Both the position numbers and the translations under genes were made by a program. From NCBI RefSeq assembly GCF_024448985.1, contig NZ_JAMOII010000015.1, forward strand, positions 1-64,000: 64,000 nt of DNA, written 5' to 3'. Position 1 is the stretch's first letter. Each line of letters opens with the position of its first letter. Positions 30,634-39,429 of this stretch are shown here, in pieces. The notes below the pieces were generated by a model that had not been told where the DNA came from, did not search any database, and saw only the letters and a list, made by a program, of their open reading frames with translations. Source of the DNA: Stutzerimonas stutzeri. Its GTDB lineage: Bacteria; Pseudomonadota; Gammaproteobacteria; Pseudomonadales; Pseudomonadaceae.

Positions 30634-31587
30634 TCAGGTATCCAGACGCCCATCAAGAAACTGCAGCAGACGGCGCTGCATCAGCTTGCCCGAATTGCCG
30701 AGACAGGCAATCGGCGAGCCTCGCAGGCTTTGCTCCGAGAATTCCGCTGCCTCACCCGCCATTGCCAGCGGGCAGTCGAGACCCAGCGTGAGCTTGGCGA
30801 GCTGGCGGAGCAACATCGCGTTCGGCGGGACGTTGGAATACAGCACCAGGGCTTGCGGGCGAAATTTTTCGCAGACCAGCGGCAGCTCATCCAGTGGTTG
30901 GCCGATCGCCAGGACATTAACCGCAACGGCGTCGCTGGAGAGCAGCAGACCAGTGACCAGCAGCTCCAGCTCGCGGCATTGTCCCGGTACCGCGGCCAGC
31001 AATACGCGACGCTCCGCCTGCCCTCGGGCAAGCTGTAACCGTTGAAGTACGCGGGCACGGAGGAAGGCGTCGAGAAACAGCCATGCGCTGGTCTGGCCAT
31101 AGTCATCCTGCCGCAGCAATAGTTGCTGCCACAACGGCAGCAACACGTCTTGGAAGACCACCGACAGCGGATAACTGGAAAAGATTTGCCCGTAGATTTG
31201 ATCCAGCCGAGACTCATCGAAGCTGCTCACGGCGCGCTGCACCTGCGTCATCCATTCGCCCCACTCGCCTGCCACCGCTTGCTGCTCCGCCGGTTCGACG
31301 GCCCTGGTTGCAACGCTGCGGGAAAGAATGGCGCCTACCTTGCTCACTGCGACACCACGTTCAGTCCAGGCCAGGATGCTGCGAATCGCTTCGATGTCAG
31401 CGATGGAATAGAGGCGATGACCACTTTCGGTTCGGGTGGGTTGGATCAGACCGTAGCGCCGTTCCCAAGCACGCAGCGTGACCGGGTTGACCCCGGTCAC
31501 GCGCGAAACTTCTCGAATGGGAAACAGCTCTTCCCTCTTGAGCGAATCAGAAGAAAGCAGCGTGGACGCACGGGCAAGTTCAATCAT
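30634..31587 (-). CDS. Class II LitR-type MerR regulator (PplR-like)
   Basis: 317 residues. The N-terminal MerR helix-turn-helix (about residues 20-90; FPIREVSRVTGVNPVTLRAW and RRYGLIQPTRTESGHRLYS) is followed by a helical bundle and a Rossmann-like domain in the place of the cobalamin-binding domain of LitR/CarH. The expected DxHxxG cobalamin-ligand motif is missing, replaced by AVPGQCRELELLV. P. putida has such class II LitR proteins, which cannot bind B12 and respond to blue light through a LOV partner encoded next door. Here the LOV gene is divergently adjacent. Predicted role: dark repressor of photoprotective genes. Also describable simply as a MerR-family regulator. Confidence 0.82.
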   Translation of the reverse strand: MIELARASTLLSSDSLKREELFPIREVSRVTGVNPVTLRAWERRYGLIQPTRTESGHRLYSIADIEAIRSILAWTERGVAVSKVGAILSRSVATRAVEPAEQQAVAGEWGEWMTQVQRAVSSFDESRLDQIYGQIFSSYPLSVVFQDVLLPLWQQLLLRQDDYGQTSAWLFLDAFLRARVLQRLQLARGQAERRVLLAAVPGQCRELELLVTGLLLSSDAVAVNVLAIGQPLDELPLVCEKFRPQALVLYSNVPPNAMLLRQLAKLTLGLDCPLAMAGEAAEFSEQSLRGSPIACLGNSGKLMQRRLLQFLDGRLDT

Positions 31588-31667
31588 GACGCGGGCAGCT
31601 CATGCAGAAGGAAGGGCGCATTGTAGCGCAGGGTTTGCCCATCGACCGTACGGGTGGTGCCGAGGCC

Positions 31668-31695
31668 TTGCGCCGCGCCACCCCTGCCCTAGAAT
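31668..31695 (+). promoter_or_regulatory. Candidate promoter of the LOV gene
   Basis: TTGCGC and TAGAAT are separated by 16 bases and lie 28 bases before the LOV start codon, in the divergent region shared with the LitR-type gene. No TGTACA motif occurs in this spacer. Confidence 0.4.
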
Positions 31696-31722
31696 GTCGC
31701 GATATCGCCAAGAGCCCCCTAG

Positions 31723-32169
31723 ATGATCAATGCCAAACTACTGCAGCTGGTAATCGAAGCCTCTAACGATGGGATCGTGGTCGCCGAACAGGAAGGCGAG
31801 GACAACATCCTCATCTATGCCAACCCCGCCTTTCAGCGTCTGACCGGCTATGAAGTGGACGATATCCTTTATCAGGATTGCCGTTTTCTACAGGCGGGTC
31901 ACCGAGACCAGTCCGGTATCGCAGCGATTCGCAAAGCGATCAGAACCCACCAGCCGTGTCGTCAGACTCTTCGCAACTACCGCAAGGATGGCAGCGCGTT
32001 CTGGAATGAGCTTTCGATTACTCCCGTGCTCAACGACGCTGACCAGCTCACCTATTTCATCGGCATTCAGAAGGATGTCAGCCGTGAGGTCGAGGCCAGA
32101 CAGCGCGTGATCGAGCTGGAGGCTGAAGTGCGCCAGCTCAAGGAACAGCTCGCCGCGCTGAAGCAATGA
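31723..32169 (+). CDS. Short LOV blue-light photoreceptor (PpSB1-LOV/PplA-like)
   Basis: 148-residue single LOV domain with short N- and C-terminal helical caps. The flavin-binding signature is intact: YQDCRFLQ with the photoactive Cys at residue 53, the same position as in P. putida PpSB1-LOV as I recall it. RNYRKDGSAFWNELSITPV and YFIGIQKDVS follow, with the Asn/Gln residues that contact FMN. The C-terminus (from about residue 120) is a charged coiled-coil helix (IELEAEVRQLKEQLAALK) that probably mediates dimerisation or contact with the regulator. No effector domain is fused. With the divergent LitR-type gene it forms a light-sensing pair. Confidence 0.93.
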   Translation: MINAKLLQLVIEASNDGIVVAEQEGEDNILIYANPAFQRLTGYEVDDILYQDCRFLQAGHRDQSGIAAIRKAIRTHQPCRQTLRNYRKDGSAFWNELSITPVLNDADQLTYFIGIQKDVSREVEARQRVIELEAEVRQLKEQLAALKQ

Positions 32170-32175
32170 TTGCAG

Positions 32176-33207
32176 TTACCTCATAACGCCTGCGGGGGCA
32201 CGTCTGCACAAGGCAACCAGCGCCTGCACCCAGCTCTCATGGGTATTGAGGCAAGGAATCAGTTGAAGTTCCTCCCCACCGGCGGCGATGAACTGCTCAC
32301 GGCCACGGTCGCCAATCTCCTCCAGCGTCTCGATGCAGTCCGCAACGAACGCCGGGCACATCACCAGCAGCTTCTTAACGCCCTTGGCCGCCAATTCGTC
32401 CAGCTGCGCTTCGGTATAGGGTTCGATCCATTTGGCGCGACCGAGTCGTGACTGGAACGACACCGACCACTGCTCCTCGCGCAATCCGGCGCGTTCGGCA
32501 AATGCAGCGCCGCTTTGTATGCACTGGGCGCGATAGCAGTTGGCGAGAACGGCTCCTTCGGCCCGCTGGCAGCAATCAGCGCCTTTCAGGCAATGCGAGC
32601 CCGTCGGATCGGCCTTGTGCAGATGGCGCTCGGGCAAGCCATGAAAACTCAGCAACAGATGGTCGAAGTCCTGGGTCAGGTATGGCTTCACGCTGTCGAC
32701 CAGTGCATCGAGGTATTCAGGTTGATCATAGAAAGGCTGCAGGATCGATAGCCTGATATCGAGGTGCTTGTCCCGAATAACCCGGCGTGCTTCCTCGATT
32801 GCAGTAGTCGTGGTGCTATCGGCGAATTGTGGATACAGCGGCGCAAAAGTCACCTGCTTGATATTCCGCTTCGCCAGCCTGACCAACGCGCCCTCGATCG
32901 ATGGCTCGCCATAGCGCATCGCCAATTCCACCGGACCCTCCGTCCAATGAGGGCGCACCGCATCGGCCAGCTGTTGGCTGAGCACCACCAGAGGCGACCC
33001 CTCCGGCCACCAGATCGACGCGTAGGCGTGAGCGGACTGCGCTGGACGATTGAGCAGAATCAGCGACACCAGCAAGCGTCGAACGGGCCACGGCAGGTCG
33101 ATGACGTAAGGGTCCATCAGGAACTGATTGAGATAGCGCCGCACGTCCGCCACATCGGTGGAGGCCGGTGACCCGAGGTTTACCAACAACAACGCCTGCT
33201 CAGACAT
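32176..33207 (-). CDS. hemH: Ferrochelatase
   Basis: 344-residue enzyme inserting Fe2+ into protoporphyrin IX, the last step of haem synthesis. The family signature [18 protein letters not shown] carries the catalytic His, and the C-terminal part has the conserved acidic segment [17 protein letters not shown] cysteine-rich stretch ([16 protein letters not shown]) is present. The second ATG (MSEQALL) was chosen because AGGA lies 8 bases upstream; an ATG two codons earlier is possible. It is convergent with the LOV gene and divergent from the YbgA-phr operon, so it shares the intergenic region containing the TGTACA sites. Light control would make sense because free protoporphyrin is a photosensitiser (inference). 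Confidence 0.93.
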   Translation of the reverse strand: MSEQALLLVNLGSPASTDVADVRRYLNQFLMDPYVIDLPWPVRRLLVSLILLNRPAQSAHAYASIWWPEGSPLVVLSQQLADAVRPHWTEGPVELAMRYGEPSIEGALVRLAKRNIKQVTFAPLYPQFADSTTTTAIEEARRVIRDKHLDIRLSILQPFYDQPEYLDALVDSVKPYLTQDFDHLLLSFHGLPERHLHKADPTGSHCLKGADCCQRAEGAVLANCYRAQCIQSGAAFAERAGLREEQWSVSFQSRLGRAKWIEPYTEAQLDELAAKGVKKLLVMCPAFVADCIETLEEIGDRGREQFIAAGGEELQLIPCLNTHESWVQALVALCRRAPAGVMR

Positions 33208-33213
33208 GCACAT

Positions 33214-33590
33214 TCCTGACTACTGATTGAACAACTTCAATGCCCCGCCGGGCGCGCCATTTTCACACAGGCGGCTGCGGCTTGCGCAGGTTCCAATGCC
33301 GCATCCAGTTTCCCAGTATCGGCCCCTGGCAATCCCCGTTGGCTGCGGCGAGCGGCATTGTAAGACGCGTGCGCAGCGGGCTGCCGCAACAGAAAATCTA
33401 TCAGGGCAATTTGGTCGATCTGATTTCACACGCGAGCCGTATCACGGACGGTACGACCATCGGGGCTAGCAATCTACGGCAACGAGTCAGTTGTACAAAG
33501 CAAGTTGACTTGTACAAGTCCGACCTTAAGATACCAGCAAATACTGTACAAACATGAAGGCTTGTACAGGCACGTATCGAGGCCAGCCCG
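33214..33590. other. Divergent hemH / ybgA-phrB control region
   Basis: No gene. The right-hand 100 bases contain the four TGTACA motifs and a promoter for the rightward operon; the left part must hold the hemH promoter, which I cannot pinpoint. Confidence 0.6.
33492..33568 (+). promoter_or_regulatory. Four TGTACA sites and promoter of the ybgA-phrB operon
   Basis: TGTACA occurs at 33492, 33511, 33545 and 33563. They form two pairs with 19- and 18-base spacing. The second is embedded in the perfect palindrome CTTGTACAAG (33509-33518), which overlaps the end of a -35-like TTGACT (33505-33510); TAAGAT follows 16 bases later as -10 (33527-33532). The second pair lies just downstream, before the start codon at 33591. 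This layout suits repression by a dimeric or tetrameric MerR/LitR protein that blocks RNA polymerase in the dark. Confidence 0.7.
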
Positions 33591-34550
33591 ATGTCTACAC
33601 CCCTCGCTGTCATCAAGGTCGGTATCAGCGCCTGTCTACTTGGCGATCCGGTGCGCTTCAATGGCGGGCACAAGGAGTCGCGCCTATGCAGCGAAACGCT
33701 GGCTCGTCACTTTCAGTTCGTGCCGATCTGTCCCGAAGTCGCCATTGGGCTTAGTACGCCGCGCGAGCCAATCCGGCTGGTCGGCGATCCTGATCACCCA
33801 CGCGCGGTCGGTACGGTGCATCCAGAACTGGACGTCAGCGATGCGCTGAACGCTTACGGCGAGCGAATCGCCGCGGAGCTGGACGACATCAGCGGCTACA
33901 TCCTCATGCAGAAATCTCCGTCCTGCGGCATGGAGCGGGTGAAGGTCTACCAGGCCAACGGCCATCCCGTCGACGGTGGCGGCTCCGGTCTGTTTGCCAA
34001 GAGTCTGATGCGGATGCGCCCAGATCTGCCAGTCGAAGAGGCTGGCAGGCTCAATGACCCGGTACTGCGGGAGAACTTTCTGACACGAATATTTGCCCAC
34101 GCCGAGTGGCAGCGTCTGCTGCGTAATGGGCTGACGTGCAAGGCGCTGGTGGATTTCCATTCACGCTACAAGTACCAGCTCATGGCGAGCGACCCGCAGC
34201 AATACAAGGCACTGGGTCGAATGGTTGCCGGAGTCGGCAAGACGCAGCTGGAAGCCTTCGCTCCGGCCTACTTCAGCCAGTTGATGGCGGCGCTGAAAAA
34301 GACCGCCTCGCGCGGCAACCACAGCAATGTGCTGCAGCACCTGAGCGGATACCTGAAAAAACACCTCGAAGGCGAAGACAAACAGGAGCTGCAACGTCTG
34401 ATCACGCAGTACCGCCAAGGAGTCGTGCCCCTCGTCGTGCCGCTGACGTTGCTCAAACACCACTTCCGCCGACATCCGGATCGCTACGTAGCCAACCAGG
34501 CCTATCTACAACCGCATCCCGAAGACCTCAGCCTGCGTAACGGGATCTGA
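33591..34550 (+). CDS. ybgA: DUF523 (TudS-like) + DUF1722 (YbgA) fusion protein
   Basis: 319 residues in two domains. Residues 1-150 are DUF523, whose three conserved cysteines (C15 in ISACLLG, C47 in ICPEVAIG, C112 in KSPSCGM) are those that hold a [4Fe-4S] cluster in the thiouracil desulfidase TudS. Residues 195-305 are the all-helical YbgA/DUF1722 domain (YKYQLMASDPQQYKALGRMV; HLSGYLKKHLEGEDKQEL). YbgA sits next to the photolyase gene in E. coli as well. Here its stop is 8 bases before the phrB start, so they form an operon. Desulfuration of thiolated nucleobases is plausible but unproven for this fusion. Confidence 0.85.
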   Translation: MSTPLAVIKVGISACLLGDPVRFNGGHKESRLCSETLARHFQFVPICPEVAIGLSTPREPIRLVGDPDHPRAVGTVHPELDVSDALNAYGERIAAELDDISGYILMQKSPSCGMERVKVYQANGHPVDGGGSGLFAKSLMRMRPDLPVEEAGRLNDPVLRENFLTRIFAHAEWQRLLRNGLTCKALVDFHSRYKYQLMASDPQQYKALGRMVAGVGKTQLEAFAPAYFSQLMAALKKTASRGNHSNVLQHLSGYLKKHLEGEDKQELQRLITQYRQGVVPLVVPLTLLKHHFRRHPDRYVANQAYLQPHPEDLSLRNGI

Positions 34551-34558
34551 CTGCCGCA

Positions 34559-35989
34559 ATGAATCAACTGATTTGGCTGCGCAGCGATCTGCGTGTGACC
34601 GACAACACCGCCCTATCCGCTGCGATGAATGCCGGCCCGACCATTGCGCTGTACCTGATCACCCCGGGGCAGTGGCTCACCCATGACGACGCGGCATGCA
34701 AGGTCGATTTCAGGCTGCGTAACCTGAGCGCACTCTCGGTACGCCTCGCCGAGCTGAACGTGCCGCTACTGATCCGCCGCGCCGAGGACTGGCAGGCCGT
34801 GCCGATGCTTGTGGCCGATCTCTGCCGCGAGCACGAAATCGGCAGCGTGCATATCAACGACGAATATGGCGTGAACGAGCAGCGGCGGGACGATGCGGTG
34901 GCCGCAGCGCTTCGCAACACCGGCGTGTCGCTGCGGCGTCATCTGGATCAGTTGCTCTTTGCACCGGGCAGCGTGCAAACCCAGGCCGGCCAGTGCTTCA
35001 AAGTGTTCAGCCAGTTCCGTAAGGTCTGTCATTCACGCCTGAGTCATTCGCTGCCTAACTGCCTGCCGATCCCCACGCCGCAAGCGCGGCTGTCCATTTC
35101 AAGCGATCCGCTCCCGACATCGATAGAAGGCTTCGCCCGGCCTACCGAGCAACTGCGCTCGTATTGGCCCGCCGGCGAAGAGGTCGCACGTACACGCCTA
35201 GCCTGCTTTGCCGAAGACGACATGGCGGACTATCAACACCGTCGCGACCTTCCCGCCGAGCCTGGGACCAGTCAGCTGTCGCCGTATCTGGCCGCTGGGG
35301 TCATTTCGCCTCGGCAATGCCTGCACGCCGCTCTGGAAGCGAACCGGGGCGAACTCGACAGTGGTAATCCGGGCGCCGTCACCTGGATCAACGAACTGCT
35401 CTGGCGCGAATTCTACAAACATGTCCTGGTGGGCTATCCGCGGGTCTCGATGGGGCGCGCCTTTCGTCTCGAAACCGAAGCCCTGCCCTGGCGCAACGCG
35501 CCCGATGAATTGGCCGCCTGGCAGCAGGGGCGCACCGGCTTTCCAATCATCGACGCGGCCATGCGGCAGTTGCTGGCAACCGGCTGGATGCATAACCGCC
35601 TGCGCATGCTGGTCGCCATGTTTCTGAGCAAGAACCTGCTGATCGACTGGCGCGAAGGCGAGCGCTGGTTCATGCGGCATCTGATTGATGGCGACCTCGC
35701 CGCGAATAACGGCGGCTGGCAATGGAGCGCCTCGACCGGCACTGACTCGGTGCCCTACTTCCGTCTGTTCAATCCGCTCAGCCAATCGGCGAAGTTCGAT
35801 CCAGAGGGGCTCTTCTTGCGCCGCTGGTTGCCAGAACTAGCCGATTCGGACACACGCGACATCCACAGCCCAACGAAGCTCAACGACTTGTTCAAGACGG
35901 TGGACTATCCACCACCCATCATCGACTTGCCGACCAGTCGTGAACGTGCCCTTTCTGCGTTCAGAAGCCTGGGAGAGGCTCGTACTTAA
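34559..35989 (+). CDS. phrB: Deoxyribodipyrimidine photolyase (class I CPD)
   Basis: 476-residue flavoenzyme that splits cyclobutane pyrimidine dimers with blue light. The N-terminal antenna-binding Rossmann domain starts MNQLIWLRSDLRVTDN. The FAD domain shows TSQLSPYLAAGVISPRQC, WINELLWREFYKHVL and the signature GWMHNRLRMLVAMFLSKNLL, followed by DGDLAANNGGWQWSASTGTD. All are as in E. coli PhrB. It is the second gene of an operon whose promoter carries TGTACA motifs, and its 3' end overlaps a convergent diguanylate cyclase gene by four bases. Confidence 0.96.
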   Translation: MNQLIWLRSDLRVTDNTALSAAMNAGPTIALYLITPGQWLTHDDAACKVDFRLRNLSALSVRLAELNVPLLIRRAEDWQAVPMLVADLCREHEIGSVHINDEYGVNEQRRDDAVAAALRNTGVSLRRHLDQLLFAPGSVQTQAGQCFKVFSQFRKVCHSRLSHSLPNCLPIPTPQARLSISSDPLPTSIEGFARPTEQLRSYWPAGEEVARTRLACFAEDDMADYQHRRDLPAEPGTSQLSPYLAAGVISPRQCLHAALEANRGELDSGNPGAVTWINELLWREFYKHVLVGYPRVSMGRAFRLETEALPWRNAPDELAAWQQGRTGFPIIDAAMRQLLATGWMHNRLRMLVAMFLSKNLLIDWREGERWFMRHLIDGDLAANNGGWQWSASTGTDSVPYFRLFNPLSQSAKFDPEGLFLRRWLPELADSDTRDIHSPTKLNDLFKTVDYPPPIIDLPTSRERALSAFRSLGEART

Positions 35990-37332
35990 AGACTTGCCAC
36001 GCTTACTCGATTGCGCCCGCCGCGCTTGGCCATATACAGGCGGCGATCCGCCTCGCCGAGCAGCGCTGCTGCCGTTTGAGCGACAGGTGCGCCTCTCGAG
36101 AGAGCATGCACACCCTTAAGTGTGGCAATGCCCATGCTTGCAGTGATCTGCTTCGTCGGAGCCAGCACATGTTCCAATCCTGCTGCCTGCAATTCGGCAT
36201 ACAACCGCTTGGCCACTCGTTCGGCGGCCTCGCCATCGGTATTTGGCAGGATGACCGCGAACTCTTCGCCTCCATAACGACACGCCAGGTCGCCCGCACG
36301 GAACACGCCATCACGTAACAGCCGCGCCATAGCGCGAAGGCACTCATACCCGGCTTGATGGCCGTAGTGGTCGTTGTAGAGCTTGAATAGATCGATATCC
36401 AGCAGCATCAGGGACAAGGCGCTCCCCTCTCGCAGGCAGCGCGCCACCTCGGCCAGCAGCGTTTCGTCGAAACGACGCCGGTTCGGCAGACCGGTCAGAT
36501 GATCGGTATCAGCCATTACACTCAAGCGGGCGTTGGCAAGCGCCATCCTGTTATTGGCTTCGGCCAGCTCAAGCCGCAATCGAAACTGCTCGGTAACGTC
36601 GGTGATCGCCAGCGTCATGCCGATGAGCTGATCGGCGTCATGCTCGCGTACAGCCTGGATCGCGATTTGATGATGACGGTCGCCGTAGACCAACTCCAGA
36701 TCGGCCATCGATTGACCGGCCTCTAGCCGCATAAAGGCATCGGGTACATTCAGCTGCTCGGGAGATAGATAAGCCGCAACGGGTTGTCCAGCGAGTGCCT
36801 TGTCACCGCGCCCAATCAGGCGGACCAGCGCATGGTTAGCGTTGACGAAGCGTCCTTCTCGGTCGACCAGCCCGAGCGCAACCGGTGCTGCTGCGTAAAG
36901 TGCTTCGAGCTGAACGAGGCGCGGGCTCAGTGAGCCGATTGCAGGCGTAATATCGCGGTCGATTCCGCGGTAGCCAAGCAAAGTGCCGTCATTGGCGAAC
37001 AGCGGAATGCCACTTGTTTCCAGCACCACAAGACGACCGTCGGCGTGCAGGTTGCGGTTGATCAGCCCGGCGAAAGGCCGCTGCTGCGCCACAATGGCGG
37101 CGAACTCCGCACCTACCCGCTCGGCCTCCTGCGCGGGCATGAAATCGAACGGAGTGCGCCCAATCACCTCATCTGGCGAATAGCCAAGAATCTGCTGACT
37201 GTGTTCGGAGCAGAACGTGTAGCGACCCTGCACGTCGACCTCCCAGAGCCAGTCGCTGTTATGCGCGATGATCGCCTGCAGGCGTTTGATCTCCCGTCGG
37301 CAAGCTTCAGGCGTGGCGTCTTGAAAGGGCAT
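35986..37332 (-). CDS. Diguanylate cyclase with two PAS domains
   Basis: 448-residue soluble c-di-GMP synthase. PAS 1 spans about residues 15-130 (NSDWLWEVDVQGRYTFCSEH), PAS 2 about 140-255 (AAPVALGLVDREGRFVNANH), and a GGDEF domain about 270-445. The active-site loop reads GGEEF in CRYGGEEFAVILPN, which is catalytically competent. The inhibitory RxxD I-site is intact (RAGD, five residues before GGEEF), so product feedback is expected. No membrane segments. The PAS domains lack the LOV cysteine motif. It is convergent with phrB; whether it shares light control is unknown. Confidence 0.92.
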   Translation of the reverse strand: MPFQDATPEACRREIKRLQAIIAHNSDWLWEVDVQGRYTFCSEHSQQILGYSPDEVIGRTPFDFMPAQEAERVGAEFAAIVAQQRPFAGLINRNLHADGRLVVLETSGIPLFANDGTLLGYRGIDRDITPAIGSLSPRLVQLEALYAAAPVALGLVDREGRFVNANHALVRLIGRGDKALAGQPVAAYLSPEQLNVPDAFMRLEAGQSMADLELVYGDRHHQIAIQAVREHDADQLIGMTLAITDVTEQFRLRLELAEANNRMALANARLSVMADTDHLTGLPNRRRFDETLLAEVARCLREGSALSLMLLDIDLFKLYNDHYGHQAGYECLRAMARLLRDGVFRAGDLACRYGGEEFAVILPNTDGEAAERVAKRLYAELQAAGLEHVLAPTKQITASMGIATLKGVHALSRGAPVAQTAAALLGEADRRLYMAKRGGRNRVSVASL

Positions 37333-37577
37333 TTTGAGCGATCCAGCTACGGATGGTTGCGGCGCGGACTTTAGAACAGTGGATGGGCCTAGGCAATCAG
37401 TTGGCCATCGCCGTTTATCGCGTCGCTACGAGCCTGATAACAACCCGTGCTTGCTGAAACGATAAAGTTTGTGCGGCATGGACTAGAGCGATGAACGCAA
37501 CCCTGGAGCTAGTTCTCAAGTGCTTCGGATGTTATTGATTGAGGCTCGCAGAATCTTCGGCCACAGGAGCCAGACTC

Positions 37578-38345
37578 ATGATTCCAGCCCCGCTTATCGA
37601 AGCCGTACGCAACGCACGCCACACTGTGGTGTTCACAGGCGCAGGCGTGTCGGCTGAGAGCGGCATCCCGACGTTCCGCGACTCGCTGACCGGACTCTGG
37701 GAGCGCTTTGATGCCGCTGCCCTGGCTACGTCCGAGGCCTTCAGTGCGGACCCCGAACTGGTCTGGGGCTGGTACGAATGGCGCCGCATGAAGGTTCTGC
37801 AGGCTCAGCCGAACCCGGCACACCGAGCCATCGCCGAGCTGAGCCGGTATGTACCGCGCCTTACGCTGATCACCCAGAACGTCGACGATCTGCATGAGCG
37901 CGCCGGCAGCGCTGAGGTCATTCATCTTCATGGTAGCTTGCATAGGCCGCGCTGTTTCACGTGCGGAGAAGTCTCAAGCGATTCGCTTGGCATGCCCGAC
38001 GAGCCGGAAGGCGGTCGTCGAGTGCAGCCACCTCAGTGCGCGCTCTGCGATGGGCTGTTGCGCCCCGGCGTGGTCTGGTTTGGCGAAAGCCTTCCGCTCG
38101 ACCCGCTGAATGCCGCATTCGCAGCGGCGCAACACTGTGATGTGCTGATATCGGTAGGCACCTCCGGGCTGGTCTACCCTGCGGCAGAAGTGCCAGGGCT
38201 GGCCTGGCGCGCCGGCGCGACCGTCATCCATGTAAACCCTCAAGCCAGAGCCAGCCATGCCGAACGGGAATACGCGCTGGCCGGTCCAGCCGGTGAAAAG
38301 CTGCCTGAACTCATCCAACAGGCGTTTGGGAGCCCTCGGCCCTGA
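37578..38345 (+). CDS. cobB: NAD-dependent protein deacylase, Sir2/CobB type
   Basis: 255-residue class III sirtuin that removes acyl groups from lysines using NAD+. Signatures: GAGVSAESGIPTFRD, TQNVDDLHERAG, the catalytic His in VIHLHGSL, two Cys pairs for structural zinc (CFTCGE, CALCDG), and the NAD-binding GTSGLVYPAAE. The Tyr-x-x-Arg pair in WGWYEWRRM matches residues that allow succinyl/malonyl-lysine in SIRT5 and E. coli CobB, so desuccinylase activity is likely. The ATG was chosen for the AGGAG 8 bases upstream; an in-frame start 13 codons earlier lacks one. Confidence 0.92.
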   Translation: MIPAPLIEAVRNARHTVVFTGAGVSAESGIPTFRDSLTGLWERFDAAALATSEAFSADPELVWGWYEWRRMKVLQAQPNPAHRAIAELSRYVPRLTLITQNVDDLHERAGSAEVIHLHGSLHRPRCFTCGEVSSDSLGMPDEPEGGRRVQPPQCALCDGLLRPGVVWFGESLPLDPLNAAFAAAQHCDVLISVGTSGLVYPAAEVPGLAWRAGATVIHVNPQARASHAEREYALAGPAGEKLPELIQQAFGSPRP

Positions 38346-38367
38346 AATCGACCGTCCCGACTGCGGG

Positions 38368-38678
38368 CTACTTGAGCCCGACTATCCCCGCCACGATCAA
38401 CGCGACCGACAGGAGTTTCAGCGGCGTCAACGCCTCGCCCAGCAGCAAGGCGCCCAGCAATACCGTGCCCAGCGTGCCGATACCGGTCCAGATCGGATAG
38501 GCGATGCTGACCGGCAGATCGCGCAGCGCCAGGGTCAGGAAGTAGATACCCGCGCTCGCCGCGACCACCACCAGCCCGCTGGGAAGTAGCCGAGTGAAAC
38601 CCTCGGCGTACTTCATCGACATCGCGAACAGCACCTCGAAGCCGGCCGCCAGCAAGAGAAATACCAGCTGCTGGCCAT
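38368..38678 (-). pseudogene. SMR-family small multidrug transporter, frameshifted at codon 5
   Basis: From codon 6 on, the frame is a complete SMR protein (about 103 residues): FLLLAAGFEVLFAMSMKYAE with the essential membrane Glu, then PVSIAYPIWTGIGTLGTVLL and three more helices. But the only ATG, which overlaps the stop of the upstream reductase gene (TGATG), leads into another frame after ATGGCCAGCAGCTGG. Adding one G (TGG-GTA) would restore M-A-S-S-W-V-F-L-L-L. So there is a one-base deletion in a short G-run, or a sequencing error; no ATG, GTG or TTG in the transporter frame lies at the right place. Confidence 0.75.
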
Positions 38679-39313
38679 CAGAAGTCCATCGCCAGCTCGG
38701 CCATTCGTCGCTCTGCCGCCTGGTATGAATCCGCGAAAGCCAGCCCGCCGAATTCGTCGTTCTCCACCGCAACCACCTCGACATCGGTAATGCCAATCAA
38801 CCCGAGCACATCGCGCAGATGGGTATCGGCATGATTGAGGCATGCGTTCACACCCTCCGGGCCGTAGCCGCGATCACCCCGCGTGGTCACGATCAGGCCG
38901 CGTTTGCCAAGGACTCTCGGCTTGTACTGGTTTATCGGGTCCTCGGGAGTGAAATCGAAGGTGCGACCGATGCGGACGATTTGGTCAATCCAGGCCTTCA
39001 CGCCGCTGGGAACTCCGAAATTGTACATAGGCGCCGCAATGACCAGGCGGTCCGTGGCGAGAAGCTCGTCGACCAACTCGTCGCTGAGCGCCAAATCGGC
39101 ATGCATCGCTGGTGTGCGTGCGTGTGGCGCGCTAAAAGCCGCGGCTACCCAGCCCTCGGTAACCGGCGGCAGCGCGATACGCCCCACTTCCCGCCGGGAG
39201 ATCACGATATCGCGCTGCTCGGCAGCCAGGGCCTGAAGAAAGTGGTCGAGCAAGCGCCGTGAATGCGAACGCTCACCGCGCGGGCTGCCCTGTATGGCTA
39301 GAATTCTTTTCAT
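38678..39313 (-). CDS. azoR: FMN-dependent NADH oxidoreductase, azoreductase type
   Basis: 211-residue flavodoxin-fold reductase. MKRILAIQGSPRGERSHSRR provides the FMN phosphate loop; APMYNFGVPSGVKAWIDQI is the AzoR signature; TTRGDRGYGPEGVN contacts the isoalloxazine. Such enzymes reduce azo dyes and quinones. The start at MKRIL is preceded by AGGAGA; an in-frame GTG eight codons earlier is less likely. It is transcribed with the SMR gene (1-base overlap) and divergently from a LysR regulator across 116 bases, the usual layout for control by that regulator. Confidence 0.9.
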   Translation of the reverse strand: MKRILAIQGSPRGERSHSRRLLDHFLQALAAEQRDIVISRREVGRIALPPVTEGWVAAAFSAPHARTPAMHADLALSDELVDELLATDRLVIAAPMYNFGVPSGVKAWIDQIVRIGRTFDFTPEDPINQYKPRVLGKRGLIVTTRGDRGYGPEGVNACLNHADTHLRDVLGLIGITDVEVVAVENDEFGGLAFADSYQAAERRMAELAMDF

Positions 39314-39429
39314 CTCTGTCTCCTCATGCCGCACCATGCAGCTGACGGAGCCAACCTTATTGGCAGCAGCAAACGGCTACAAATGAGCAATACTCTTGCC
39401 GAATGAAATTAATTCACCTGAGGTGTTCG

